From contig NZ_DATCTU010000104.1 in the NCBI RefSeq assembly GCF_036567765.1, forward strand, positions 62,001 through 126,000: a stretch of 64,000 nt of DNA. The letters run 5' to 3'. The notes beneath the pieces were generated by a model. The model had not been told where the DNA came from. It did not search any database and worked only from the letters and a program-made list of their open reading frames with translations. The stretch is from Pseudobacteroides sp. (GTDB lineage: Bacteria; Bacillota; Clostridia; Acetivibrionales; DSM-2933). This document shows positions 25,070 to 33,034 of the stretch, piece by piece (position 1 is the first letter of the stretch; every line of letters begins with the position of its first letter). A program made the position numbers and the translations under genes.

Positions 25070-26818
25070 ATGAGAAGAACAAAGATTATATGTACTCTAG
25101 GTCCATCTGTTGACAGTAAGGATATGCTTCGTCAGCTTATGAAAACCGGCATGAATGTTGGACGAATGAACTTTTCCCACGGAACCCATGAAGATCATAA
25201 AAAAAGAATCAATTTGTTTAAAGAGGTCAGGGATGAGTTAGGAATGTCTGTCGCACTCTTACTTGATATGAAGGGTCCGAAAATAAGAATAGGAACCTTC
25301 GAAAAGGGTGAAGTTACACTGCAGGAAGGTGACAGTTTTGTTCTGGTAAATAAAGACATAATTGGAGATAACACTAAAGTCTCCATTGACTACAAGGACT
25401 TATACAAGGATGTTTTCAAAGGCGGAAGGATCCTTATAAATGACGGGCTTGTAGAACTCGAAATAAAAGAAGTAACGGGCAAGGACATTCATTGTGCCGT
25501 TGTAAACGGTGGTGTTATAAGCAACAGAAAAGGAGTTAATGTACCCGAGGTTGAAATCCGGCTTCCAGCTTTTACCCAAAAGGATATTGAAGACATAAAG
25601 TTTGGAATAGAAAATGATGTAGATTTTGTTGCTGCATCATTTGTCAGAAAAGCATCGGATGTCGTGGAGATTAAAAAGCTTCTTGAAAAATACGGAGGCC
25701 AGGATATCAACGTTATAGCCAAGATTGAAAACCGCCAAGGTATAAAAAATATTGACGATATCATAAAAGTGTCTGACGGCATAATGGTAGCCAGAGGAGA
25801 TATGGGAGTTGAAATCCCTGTAGAGGAAGTGCCCATTGTTCAAAAAAGCATAATAGAAAAATGCTATAGGACAGGTAAACCTGTTATCACAGCAACCCAA
25901 ATGCTTGATTCGATGATAAGAAATCCAATACCTACACGAGCAGAGGCAAGCGACATAGCAAACGCCATATATGACGGCACCAGTGCCATAATGCTGTCAG
26001 GAGAAACCGCATCAGGAAAATATCCTATAGAAGCCCTTGAGGTCATGTGCAAAATAGCAGAAAAAGCAGAAAACTCAATGAACTATTGGAAAAGGTTTTC
26101 CAGCATGAACTACACTATGGCTTCAAGCACAACCAATGCAATCAGCCATGCAACATGTACTACTGCCATGGACCTGAATGCATCGGCAATAATTACCGTG
26201 ACCCATTCAGGCCGAACAGCCAGGATGATTTCCAGGTTCAGACCTGCTTGTCCGATAATAGCTACTACAGTCTATCCCAAGGTGCAGCGTCAGCTCGCTC
26301 TGTCTTGGGGAGTTATACCATTTTTGGTTCCTGAAGTTTCCACAACTGATGAGATGTTTGATGTGGGTGTGGAAAAAGCAATAGAATCAGGCAAGGTTCA
26401 GAACGGAGATCTGGTAATAATAACCGCCGGTATACCAGTAGGAGTCAGCGGTACCACCAACCTGCTAAAGGTACACATAGTAGGCAGGGTTCTGGTTAAG
26501 GGTACTGGTATAAATATGGGACAGACAACAGGGGAGCTTTGTGTTGTGAGGGCAATAGAGGAAGCTGAAAAAACTTTCACAGACGGGAATATTATAGTTG
26601 CACCTTATACAAACAATGAAATGCTTCCGCTTCTAAAGAGAGCATCAGGAATAATCGTCGAAGAAGGCGGAGAAGGTTCACATGCTGCCACGATAGGTCT
26701 GACTCTTGAAATACCTGTTGTTGTAGGAGCGGAAAACGCAACCAAGATTCTAAAGAGCGGTTCTGTTGTTACTATAGATTCAAGTAAGGGTATTGTTTTC
26801 TATGGTTCTCCCCAATAA
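25070..26818 (+). CDS. pyk: Pyruvate kinase with C-terminal PEP-utiliser-like domain
   Basis: 582 residues. The catalytic barrel shows TKIICTLGPSV, GMNVGRMNFSHG, LLDMKGPKIRIG, the signature VIAKIENRQGI and IMVARGDMGVEIP. The K-site block MLDSMIRNPIPTRAEASDIANA and the allosteric C domain follow up to about residue 475. The last 105 residues carry a swivelling domain with GIIVEEGGEGSHAATIGLTL, in which the PEP-utiliser catalytic Thr-His is present in altered form (SHAA). This extended form is common in Firmicutes. It makes pyruvate and ATP from PEP. Confidence 0.97.
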   Translation: MRRTKIICTLGPSVDSKDMLRQLMKTGMNVGRMNFSHGTHEDHKKRINLFKEVRDELGMSVALLLDMKGPKIRIGTFEKGEVTLQEGDSFVLVNKDIIGDNTKVSIDYKDLYKDVFKGGRILINDGLVELEIKEVTGKDIHCAVVNGGVISNRKGVNVPEVEIRLPAFTQKDIEDIKFGIENDVDFVAASFVRKASDVVEIKKLLEKYGGQDINVIAKIENRQGIKNIDDIIKVSDGIMVARGDMGVEIPVEEVPIVQKSIIEKCYRTGKPVITATQMLDSMIRNPIPTRAEASDIANAIYDGTSAIMLSGETASGKYPIEALEVMCKIAEKAENSMNYWKRFSSMNYTMASSTTNAISHATCTTAMDLNASAIITVTHSGRTARMISRFRPACPIIATTVYPKVQRQLALSWGVIPFLVPEVSTTDEMFDVGVEKAIESGKVQNGDLVIITAGIPVGVSGTTNLLKVHIVGRVLVKGTGINMGQTTGELCVVRAIEEAEKTFTDGNIIVAPYTNNEMLPLLKRASGIIVEEGGEGSHAATIGLTLEIPVVVGAENATKILKSGSVVTIDSSKGIVFYGSPQ

Positions 26819-26858
26819 AGATGCTACTTGGTAATAACTGATAAATATAAATAATTAA

Positions 26859-26906
26859 TGAAAAGGTAGCGAATTATTCAAAAGTTTGTTACCTTTTCAA
26901 ATTTTA
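26859..26906 (+). terminator. Terminator of pyk
   Basis: GAAAAGGTAGCGAA pairs with TTGTTACCTTTTC and is followed by AAATTTT, 41 bases beyond the stop. Confidence 0.75.
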
Positions 26907-26987
26907 CTGTAATTTTAATCCCGATATCTGCCGATATATATGAAAGGTAATTATAAACACTTTGAATTTGGCAAATGGGAAGGTTTT

Positions 26988-27938
26988 ATGGACGGTAAAA
27001 TTTTATTGCTTGATAAATCCAGGCTTGATAGAGAAAAAATCAAATACATAATTTCTGAAATCGGAAACTTTGAAATAACAGAAGTTCAAAGCGTGCAGGA
27101 GTTGTATTACATGCATGATTCACTTGTAAGCTTTTCTCTTGTTATTATAGAGATTGATTATCCTATGGAAAAAGAAAGTTTCTCTTTGATCTCATCCATC
27201 AGAAGCAGCCCTGAAACTAAATCCCTGCCAATCATTGTAATTACAAAACCCAATAACCCTCAAATAAAAAATGCAGTCCATAAATATTCAGTGAGCGATT
27301 ATATGGAGAAACCCGTCAACCCTTCAAGGCTTCAAAGCTCAATACGCAGCATGGTAAGGATCGAGGCTAAATTTAAATACATAGTGAATGAATCCGCCAA
27401 AATAATTATGTCTTTTGAAGAGTATTTTGCAAAGGATATCTATATGTCCAAGCGAACCAAGCAGCACCTGTCAATCGTGCTTATAACTATGGTTAAATCA
27501 ACAGAAGAAAAGCTTTTAGGCAGCAGCAGCAATTATATCGAAAATCTCCAACTAAAGGAGAAAGCATATTCTACAGCTATAGTTAAGGTCAAGCAGTCAC
27601 TTCGTATAACAGACTACGCTATTTTAAACAATAAGGATATAATCATTGTACTGCCCAATACAAACCTATCAGGTGCAAAGGTTGTAAATACAAAGATTGC
27701 AGCAAATATAGACGAAAGCCTTTCTGAAATCAATTTGAAGTTTAATGATTTATTCTTTTGCACAACTGTTACATACCCTGAAGAAGGCAGTGATTTTCAA
27801 TCACTTATGGCTGCCGCACTAAAAAAAGTTTCTGACAAGGAAATGCTTGAGAAATTTACGAATATACTTGATAACAATAAATTAAACGTCAGCAGCAGTT
27901 ATTCCAAGTATAAAAAGTATGATCCCCGTAATTTTTAG
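26988..27938 (+). CDS. Atypical response-regulator receiver protein with C-terminal cyclase-like domain
   Basis: 316 residues from the ATG at 26988, chosen because GGAAGG lies four bases upstream and a normal receiver start (GKILLLDKSRLDRE) results. The first 120 residues follow the CheY fold. However, the acidic pair is reduced to one Asp (LLDK), and the phospho-acceptor position reads VIIEIDYP, with Glu in place of Asp. The conserved Thr (PIIVITKP) and Lys (YMEKPVNP) remain. After a helical linker, residues about 190-290 resemble a degenerate GGDEF-type fold (AILNNKDIIIVLPNTNLSGA) without a GGDEF motif. It probably works without phosphorylation; its role is unknown. Confidence 0.7.
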   Translation: MDGKILLLDKSRLDREKIKYIISEIGNFEITEVQSVQELYYMHDSLVSFSLVIIEIDYPMEKESFSLISSIRSSPETKSLPIIVITKPNNPQIKNAVHKYSVSDYMEKPVNPSRLQSSIRSMVRIEAKFKYIVNESAKIIMSFEEYFAKDIYMSKRTKQHLSIVLITMVKSTEEKLLGSSSNYIENLQLKEKAYSTAIVKVKQSLRITDYAILNNKDIIIVLPNTNLSGAKVVNTKIAANIDESLSEINLKFNDLFFCTTVTYPEEGSDFQSLMAAALKKVSDKEMLEKFTNILDNNKLNVSSSYSKYKKYDPRNF

Positions 27939-27955
27939 ATAGTTTGGGCATGGTA

Positions 27956-28195
27956 TTAGAAATTAAGGTTTTTATTTTTATTTATAATAATTATGCTTTT
28001 ACCTTTTATAAAGTCTCCTATAACGCTAAATCCCTTAAGTACCAGCGTATCATAAATCACGTCTGTCTGATTTTGGTTGTCGTCTTCTAAATCCAGCACC
28101 AAAGTTTCACCCACTCTTAATCCACTTGATAACTCTTCAAGTGTTGAATCAATATCCATGTTTACCATAGCCGGTTCATTATTATTATTTTCCAA
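27956..28195 (-). CDS. Small acidic protein of unknown function
   Basis: 79 residues from a TTG at 28195 that has GGGAGG seven bases upstream. A polar Asn-rich start is followed by LRVGETLVLDLEDDNQ, an alternating strand-helix pattern and a C-terminal strand with KGKSIIIINKN. The size and pattern loosely recall the TusA/SirA fold, but the Cys-Pro motif is absent, so I give no function. It is convergent with the receiver gene, whose stop lies 17 bases away, and divergent from the aroK-like gene. Confidence 0.6.
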   Translation of the reverse strand: MENNNNEPAMVNMDIDSTLEELSSGLRVGETLVLDLEDDNQNQTDVIYDTLVLKGFSVIGDFIKGKSIIIINKNKNLNF

Positions 28196-28306
28196 ATCCT
28201 TACCTCCCAAAAAGTATTATTGTTATTTATTATTGTCAAGTATATGATAAAATATAAGGAATTTAGTTATTATTTCAAAACATATAGATTATGAAAGGAA
28301 GCTGAC

Positions 28307-28807
28307 ATGAAGGATAAAAACATTGTACTAATAGGAATGCCCGGTTCCGGAAAGAGCACTATAGGGGTTTTACTTGCCAAAACAATAAATAAACCCTTTA
28401 TTGATACAGATTTGCTTATACAACAAAAGGAAAACGATTATCTGCAAAACATTATAAAGAGAAAAGGGATACACGGTTTTTTATCTTTAGAGGAGAGCAT
28501 TATACTTGAGACTGATTTTAAAAATCATGTTATAGCTACAGGAGGAAGTGTGGTTTACAGCGAAAGATCCATGACTCATTTAAAGAAAGATGGGATTGTA
28601 GTGTACTTTGATCTTCCTTTAGAAATTATTGAAAAGCGGATTAAAAATATAAAGACCCGGGGTATAGCAATGGGGCCGGACCAAAGTCTTGAAAGTCTTT
28701 ACTGCACAAGAAAACCACTATATGAAAAATATAGTGATTTAACTATAAAATGCTGCGATAAAGATATTGAAGATATAATAAGCGAAATAGTAAAAAAATT
28801 TTTTTAA
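28307..28807 (+). CDS. Shikimate kinase-like P-loop kinase
   Basis: 166 residues. The P-loop is IGMPGSGKSTIG, the Walker-B-like Asp pair is FIDTD, the lid arginine appears in KTRGIAMGP and the later conserved arginine in TRKPLYEKYSD. Two shikimate-site features are altered: the usual FR before the Glu-rich helix is FL (GFLSLEES), and the GGG loop is TGGSVV. It may be a shikimate kinase with a changed site or a related small-molecule kinase. No other aromatic-pathway gene is near. The ribosome site AAAGGAAG precedes the ATG. Confidence 0.72.
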   Translation: MKDKNIVLIGMPGSGKSTIGVLLAKTINKPFIDTDLLIQQKENDYLQNIIKRKGIHGFLSLEESIILETDFKNHVIATGGSVVYSERSMTHLKKDGIVVYFDLPLEIIEKRIKNIKTRGIAMGPDQSLESLYCTRKPLYEKYSDLTIKCCDKDIEDIISEIVKKFF

Positions 28808-28891
28808 TTTTTTATAATGAACTGTATAAAACTCTCATATCCGTCAATAATAATAAGGACCTCACAAAATACATTTTGACCCCCTTTACAT

Positions 28892-28920
28892 GGTTAGTCG
28901 CAAAGACTAACCTCTTTTTT
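28892..28920 (+). terminator. Terminator of the aroK-like gene
   Basis: GGTTAGTC pairs with GACTAACC around GCAAA and is followed by CTCTTTTTT. Confidence 0.85.
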
Positions 28921-28933
28921 TATGTCTAGGAAG

Positions 28934-28975
28934 AGGCTGATTTAAAATCACTTTGTGATATTACATCAGCCCATA
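28934..28975 (-). terminator. Hairpin beyond the transglutaminase gene
   Basis: GGCTGAT pairs with ATCAGCC, and inside it AAAATCAC faces GTGATATT. The AAAATCAC part belongs to the short palindrome type seen elsewhere. It lies between convergent genes. Confidence 0.5.
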
Positions 28976-28989
28976 TGTCATATTGAGCA

Positions 28990-31623
28990 TTACTGAACTG
29001 TAATGGTGCAAATTCCTTTTTTAAGAGAGTCCTGCTTGGATATGGCACTTATTACTGTTTTGCCTGAGGAAACAGCATGTACTACCCCATTCTCATCAAC
29101 AGTTGCCACAGCAGGATTGCTGCTTGTCCATGCAACTTCCTTACTGGTTGCATTATCAGGTAATACCGTTACATTCAAAGTCAAATCAGCATCACCAACT
29201 TTTATTACTGCAGTAACCTTATCTAATTTAACTGAAGATACGGGGTACACAACATTAATGGTAATGGAATCCACAAACCTGCCGTCAACTGTAGTTGCAC
29301 TAATTGTCACAGTTCCCTCCTTTAGGGGAGTGATCACCCCTGATGCACTAACCGTTAATACAGATGAATTGCTGCTTTCCCATTCTACTTTTTTATTGGC
29401 TGCATTGTAAGGTGTAATAGCAGGCGAAAGCCTTATTCCTATTTGACCAACCTTTAATGTGCTTACTGCTGATGAGATCTTTATACCTGATACCGGAATA
29501 GGAATAGTTATTGTGCATACAGATCTCTTTGTCCCGTCCTGCTTTGACGATGCAGTAATTGTTACCTTGCCGGGTGATACGGCATGGACATTACCCTCTT
29601 CGTCTACAGTTGCCACAGCAGGATTGCTGCTTGTCCACTGTATATCCTTTATTGTAGCGTTTTCAGGCAAGACTGCCGCTTCAAGCTTCAAATCAGGGTC
29701 TCCGATTTTAAGTGTAGCAAATTTCTTATTTAGGGTAACACTGATAACACCTCTTATTACTGTAACCTCCATGGCCCCCGATTTGTTTCCGTCAACTGAG
29801 GTGGCTGTTATAGTTGCAGTACCTTCGGACACTGCTATCAGATTTCCTGTTCTGCTTACTGTAGCAATAGCTTCATCGCTCGATGACCATGTAACTGCTT
29901 TTATAACTGCATTTGACGGCAATATTATCGGTATCAGCTTTACAGGTGCCTGTCCAAGCTTTAAAGTTATTTTATCCTTCGTAAAGGATACCTCAGTTAC
30001 CGTTACAGGAACTACTACTGTACAGGTGGCTTTTTTGGCCGGATCGCTTTTTGATGTTGCTGTAATTATTGCCTTTCCAGGTGCAACAGCATGTACCGTT
30101 CCATTTTCGTCCACAGCTACATTTTGGCTATTACTGCTCCACACAATATCCTGATCTGTGGCATCCTCAGGAAAAACAGAAGTCTTCAGAACCACATCTT
30201 CACTTTCCACTTTAAGCTGCAAATATGCCCTATCAAGCTTTATCCTTGCAACAGGAACAGTAACCGTAACATCTATATCTGCCTCAATTCCACCGTCAAT
30301 AGTTTTCACAGTAATTGTCGCATTACCGCCGGAAATTCCCTTAATTATCCCATCAGTAACTGTTGCTATACTTATATCTGATGAAGACCATATAACACTT
30401 TTATTGCTTGAAGTAGTAGGATTAATCGTTGGTATAAGCTTTGTTGAGGATTTTCCAACATCAATGGAAATAGAGCTCTGGTTCAATGATATTTCTGTTA
30501 TATTTACCTGAGGTTCGTATGAAAAGTTTAATTCCAAAATCACATCTCCAACCTGTGGAGTACGAACATAATCAGTATATGTATAGCTGTATGTTTTCAC
30601 ATTACTGATGCCCTTGAATGCTTCCTTGATATCTGTAGCAATAGATAATCCGGTATACCTAACCTTTATTGATGTTTTCTCTTCTACGATAGCCTCTTGT
30701 ATTTTTGAGTTCAATCCCAAAGAATTTGATACGGTCAAAGACTCATCTGTAAACTGAAGACCTAAATCGCTTATAATGGTCTCATAAACACTAGAGTTCT
30801 CAGCATCACTTACCATTTTTGATTTAAGGATATCTACAAAAGAATTCTCAGCTTTTGGGTAGGATTTAGTCCACGAGTGGTTAGATTTTATCTCTTCGTC
30901 CGTTAAATTATAATAATCATATTTAATTCTTCCCTTAACGTCGGGTACAGGATCATCCCAAGTGGGATCAAGATGATAATAGGCTCCATCTAAGTTTACC
31001 AAAACCCATGAATGGCTTTGCCCACCTGCCTTTCCTTCGATTATTCTGGTTTCTATTCCTACCTCGTTAAGCATTTTATATGCTAGAAGGGAGTAACCCT
31101 GACATACGGTTTTATAAGGTGAGACGAGAGCTGCATATGCTGAATGCTGCCCAAGAGAAATATCATAGGCAACATTAGTTACAATCCAGTCATGAATTGC
31201 TCTTTCCTTTTGATAGTCGTTCATTTCAGGAGTAATAATTTCATTTAACACCTCAGAAACTTTACTTTCAACAAAATCCGACTGCTCTTTTGACTCCCAG
31301 TAGGAAAAATTAAACTTCATGGATAAATTTCCTGTAATACCATAGATGGTAACTCCATACGTTTTTGTGCTGTAGTGAAGGTAATCGTCCGAGCTAAAAA
31401 TATCGCTAAATAAGCTTTTGATATTGCTTTTTATTGTTGCATCCCCTGTATACTGTATTGTGTATGTTGGATTTCTCAAAAGCATAGCCGATTTAACCTT
31501 CTCCGCTAAGTCCACAGGTGAAGCAGCTGTGTCATCACCTGCATAAACAACCCCCGGTACAGCAACAAATATTGCTATCACTGCCAGTATAACAAAACAC
31601 GACAAATTGAACTTGGATTTCAT
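28990..31623 (-). CDS. Secreted transglutaminase-like protein with six Big_2 (Ig-like) domains
   Basis: 877 residues from the ATG at 31623 (GGAGGAG nine bases upstream; the longer frame lacks a signal peptide). The signal peptide ends near VVYAGDD. Residues about 150-260 form a transglutaminase-like domain with a full Cys-His-Asp triad: TVCQGYSLLAYKML, GQSHSWVLVN and YYHLDPTWDDP. Six tandem Big_2 domains of about 80 residues fill the C-terminal 490 residues, each with the pattern VxWxSSNxxVATVxxxGxVxA. Such proteins crosslink or cleave at the cell surface or bind wall material. It is the only gene behind the c-di-GMP-I riboswitch. Confidence 0.88.
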   Translation of the reverse strand: MKSKFNLSCFVILAVIAIFVAVPGVVYAGDDTAASPVDLAEKVKSAMLLRNPTYTIQYTGDATIKSNIKSLFSDIFSSDDYLHYSTKTYGVTIYGITGNLSMKFNFSYWESKEQSDFVESKVSEVLNEIITPEMNDYQKERAIHDWIVTNVAYDISLGQHSAYAALVSPYKTVCQGYSLLAYKMLNEVGIETRIIEGKAGGQSHSWVLVNLDGAYYHLDPTWDDPVPDVKGRIKYDYYNLTDEEIKSNHSWTKSYPKAENSFVDILKSKMVSDAENSSVYETIISDLGLQFTDESLTVSNSLGLNSKIQEAIVEEKTSIKVRYTGLSIATDIKEAFKGISNVKTYSYTYTDYVRTPQVGDVILELNFSYEPQVNITEISLNQSSISIDVGKSSTKLIPTINPTTSSNKSVIWSSSDISIATVTDGIIKGISGGNATITVKTIDGGIEADIDVTVTVPVARIKLDRAYLQLKVESEDVVLKTSVFPEDATDQDIVWSSNSQNVAVDENGTVHAVAPGKAIITATSKSDPAKKATCTVVVPVTVTEVSFTKDKITLKLGQAPVKLIPIILPSNAVIKAVTWSSSDEAIATVSRTGNLIAVSEGTATITATSVDGNKSGAMEVTVIRGVISVTLNKKFATLKIGDPDLKLEAAVLPENATIKDIQWTSSNPAVATVDEEGNVHAVSPGKVTITASSKQDGTKRSVCTITIPIPVSGIKISSAVSTLKVGQIGIRLSPAITPYNAANKKVEWESSNSSVLTVSASGVITPLKEGTVTISATTVDGRFVDSITINVVYPVSSVKLDKVTAVIKVGDADLTLNVTVLPDNATSKEVAWTSSNPAVATVDENGVVHAVSSGKTVISAISKQDSLKKGICTITVQ

Positions 31624-31702
31624 AGAAGAATCTCCTCCAATCGGAAGGAAACCAGATCTGAGCAATACGAACAATAATTTTAGATTAAATAATAAGATAT
31701 GT

Positions 31703-31926
31703 TCCACCCGGTAATCTGGCAACCATCGCATTTAGTGACTAAAATACCATTCTAGTCATCCCTTAGGCATGATCAAAAATAACTTCCGCTATAAATTTCG
31801 CTCATGTGTTGACTTAACTCGTCAACACCCACTCAAAAGCGGAAGTAATTTTTTAGTCATCCCTTAGCTTAAGGCCCATGACTTTGCGTCCTTACCTTTC
31901 GATAAGTTTGCCTTTATCAGTGGGGT
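31703..31926 (-). promoter_or_regulatory. Cyclic-di-GMP-I riboswitch (GEMM), interrupted by a MITE-like insert
   Basis: Minus strand from 31917 reads AAAGGCAAACTTATCGAAAG, then GTAAGGACGCAAAG and TCATGGGCCTTAAG. This is the GEMM-I core: P1 5' strand GGCAA, P2 CTTA/TAAG with a GAAA tetraloop, the invariant GGACGCAAAG, and the GGGCCT receptor side. The 3' end GATGGTTGCC closes P1 (TTGCC with GGCAA), and CCAC/GTGG extend it. Between the receptor side and this 3' strand lies repeat copy B with its 14-bp target duplication. The regulated gene starts 80 bases downstream. Whether the switch still works is open. Confidence 0.75.
31775..31853. mobile_element. MITE-like repeat, copy B
   Basis: The ends AAAAATAACTTCCGCT and AGCGGAAGTAATTTTT are inverted repeats with one mismatch in 16. 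Inner arms GTGTTGAC/GTCAACAC flank TTAACTC. The 14-base direct repeat TAGTCATCCCTTAG lies on both sides (31753-31766 and 31854-31867), separated on the left by GCATGATC. The element lies inside the c-di-GMP riboswitch. There is no coding capacity. Confidence 0.8.
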
Positions 31927-31978
31927 ACAGTGGAGTATAAAAAAAACCACCTAATATTATTATATCACATTTTTTAAA

Positions 31979-32002
31979 GAAAATCACGAAATGATTTTGT
32001 CA
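31979..32002. repeat. AAAATC-type short palindrome
   Basis: GAAAATCACGAAATGATTTTGTC, imperfect. It lies in the 450-base spacer 31624-32073 together with the riboswitch, repeat copy B and the hairpin at 32042. Nothing else is seen there. Confidence 0.45.
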
Positions 32003-32041
32003 GCCTTGGCAGCTGTGGTGAGATACATCAATAAATGCAAT

Positions 32042-32065
32042 GAAGCCAACATATGTTGGCTTTAA
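32042..32065 (-). terminator. Hairpin beyond the fliT-like gene
   Basis: AAGCCAACATATGTTGGCTT is a perfect palindrome nine bases beyond the stop. It lacks a long U-tract. Confidence 0.55.
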
Positions 32066-32073
32066 GGGAACTT

Positions 32074-32583
32074 TTACTTCTTTTTATCTATGAAAAAGGA
32101 TTCGGTTTGGATAGGTAATGCTCCGTAAGCGGAATTGACTTTTTTGGCTACATTTATATTTTTCAATCCATTGCCAATATCTTCTAACGCCTTCTTTGCT
32201 CTTGAATTATTGGATTTCTCCAAATCCGATAATTCCTTTAAAACTGCCATGACATTTGATACTGAGATTTTTAGTTCCTTTAGTCCTTTTACTTCGTTTG
32301 AGCTTAACTCTTCAAGACTTTTAATCCTGGATTCCGATTTAAGGCGATGAAAATAAACCTCAAATTCATCATCAAGCTTGTCAACCTTTTCAATTATTCT
32401 TTGTTTTTCATCTAAAATATTCTCAAGTCTTTCTATTTCATCTTCGTCTATAACAGATGCCTGCTCAGCTGTTAACTCAAGCATTTCCTGCAAACATGCA
32501 TATTTAGCATCTGTAATCTCCAAAAGCCTTTCAACATAAGTATTGGGGCTTTTATTTACAGTTATCCTATTGTTATTATCCAT
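32074..32583 (-). CDS. FliT/FlgN-like flagellar export chaperone
   Basis: 169 residues, almost wholly helical with long coiled-coil stretches (EDEIERLENILDEKQRIIEKVDKLDDE). Length and pattern fit the FlgN/FliT family, which guards hook-associated and cap proteins before export. It follows fliS by nine bases and fliD lies just upstream, so a role as the FliD chaperone (FliT) is the better guess. A second member of the family follows the flgK genes at 55276. Confidence 0.7.
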   Translation of the reverse strand: MDNNNRITVNKSPNTYVERLLEITDAKYACLQEMLELTAEQASVIDEDEIERLENILDEKQRIIEKVDKLDDEFEVYFHRLKSESRIKSLEELSSNEVKGLKELKISVSNVMAVLKELSDLEKSNNSRAKKALEDIGNGLKNINVAKKVNSAYGALPIQTESFFIDKKK

Positions 32584-32592
32584 AGTGTTCTC

Positions 32593-32997
32593 CTATTTTG
32601 CAACTTGTTGAGATTTGGGCATTTGCTGTTTGGCCATTTTCATAGCTTGACTCCAGGTATCTCTAAGTTCCTTTGCAAAGCCTAAAACTTCATTTAATAT
32701 TTCCTTGTCCTTTTTTATGCTTGCGTCTACAAGTCTTCTATTCATATAATCATAAATTAAATACAGATTATTTGATATATCATACTTTTGGTCCAAAGTT
32801 GCCTGAAACTCGCCTATTATATTTTCTGCTCTAACTATACAATTATGTGCCTTTTCAATATTTTTCTCATCTATTGCCATTTGTGCCTGCATAATAAATT
32901 TGATAAGTCCGTTATACAGCATAAGTGTCAATTCCTCCGGACTAGCTGTAAATATTGAGTTCTCTTTATACTGGTCTGATGCTTTGTTCATTACCAT
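32593..32997 (-). CDS. fliS: Flagellar export chaperone FliS
   Basis: 134 residues. The FliS pattern YKENSIFTASPEELTLMLYNGLIKFI at the N-terminus is clear (residues about 9-34), followed by a four-helix body with LDQKYDISNNLYLIYDYMNRRL. FliS binds newly made flagellin and keeps it unpolymerised. It lies 37 bases downstream of fliD. Confidence 0.96.
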   Translation of the reverse strand: MVMNKASDQYKENSIFTASPEELTLMLYNGLIKFIMQAQMAIDEKNIEKAHNCIVRAENIIGEFQATLDQKYDISNNLYLIYDYMNRRLVDASIKKDKEILNEVLGFAKELRDTWSQAMKMAKQQMPKSQQVAK

Positions 32998-33034
32998 AAT
33001 AATCCCTCCGGTATTTTTTGTTTATACGAAACCA

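Noticed and set aside
29003-30511. Long plus-strand frames (up to 231 codons)
   Set aside because: They arise opposite the repetitive Big_2 domains and share no family features.
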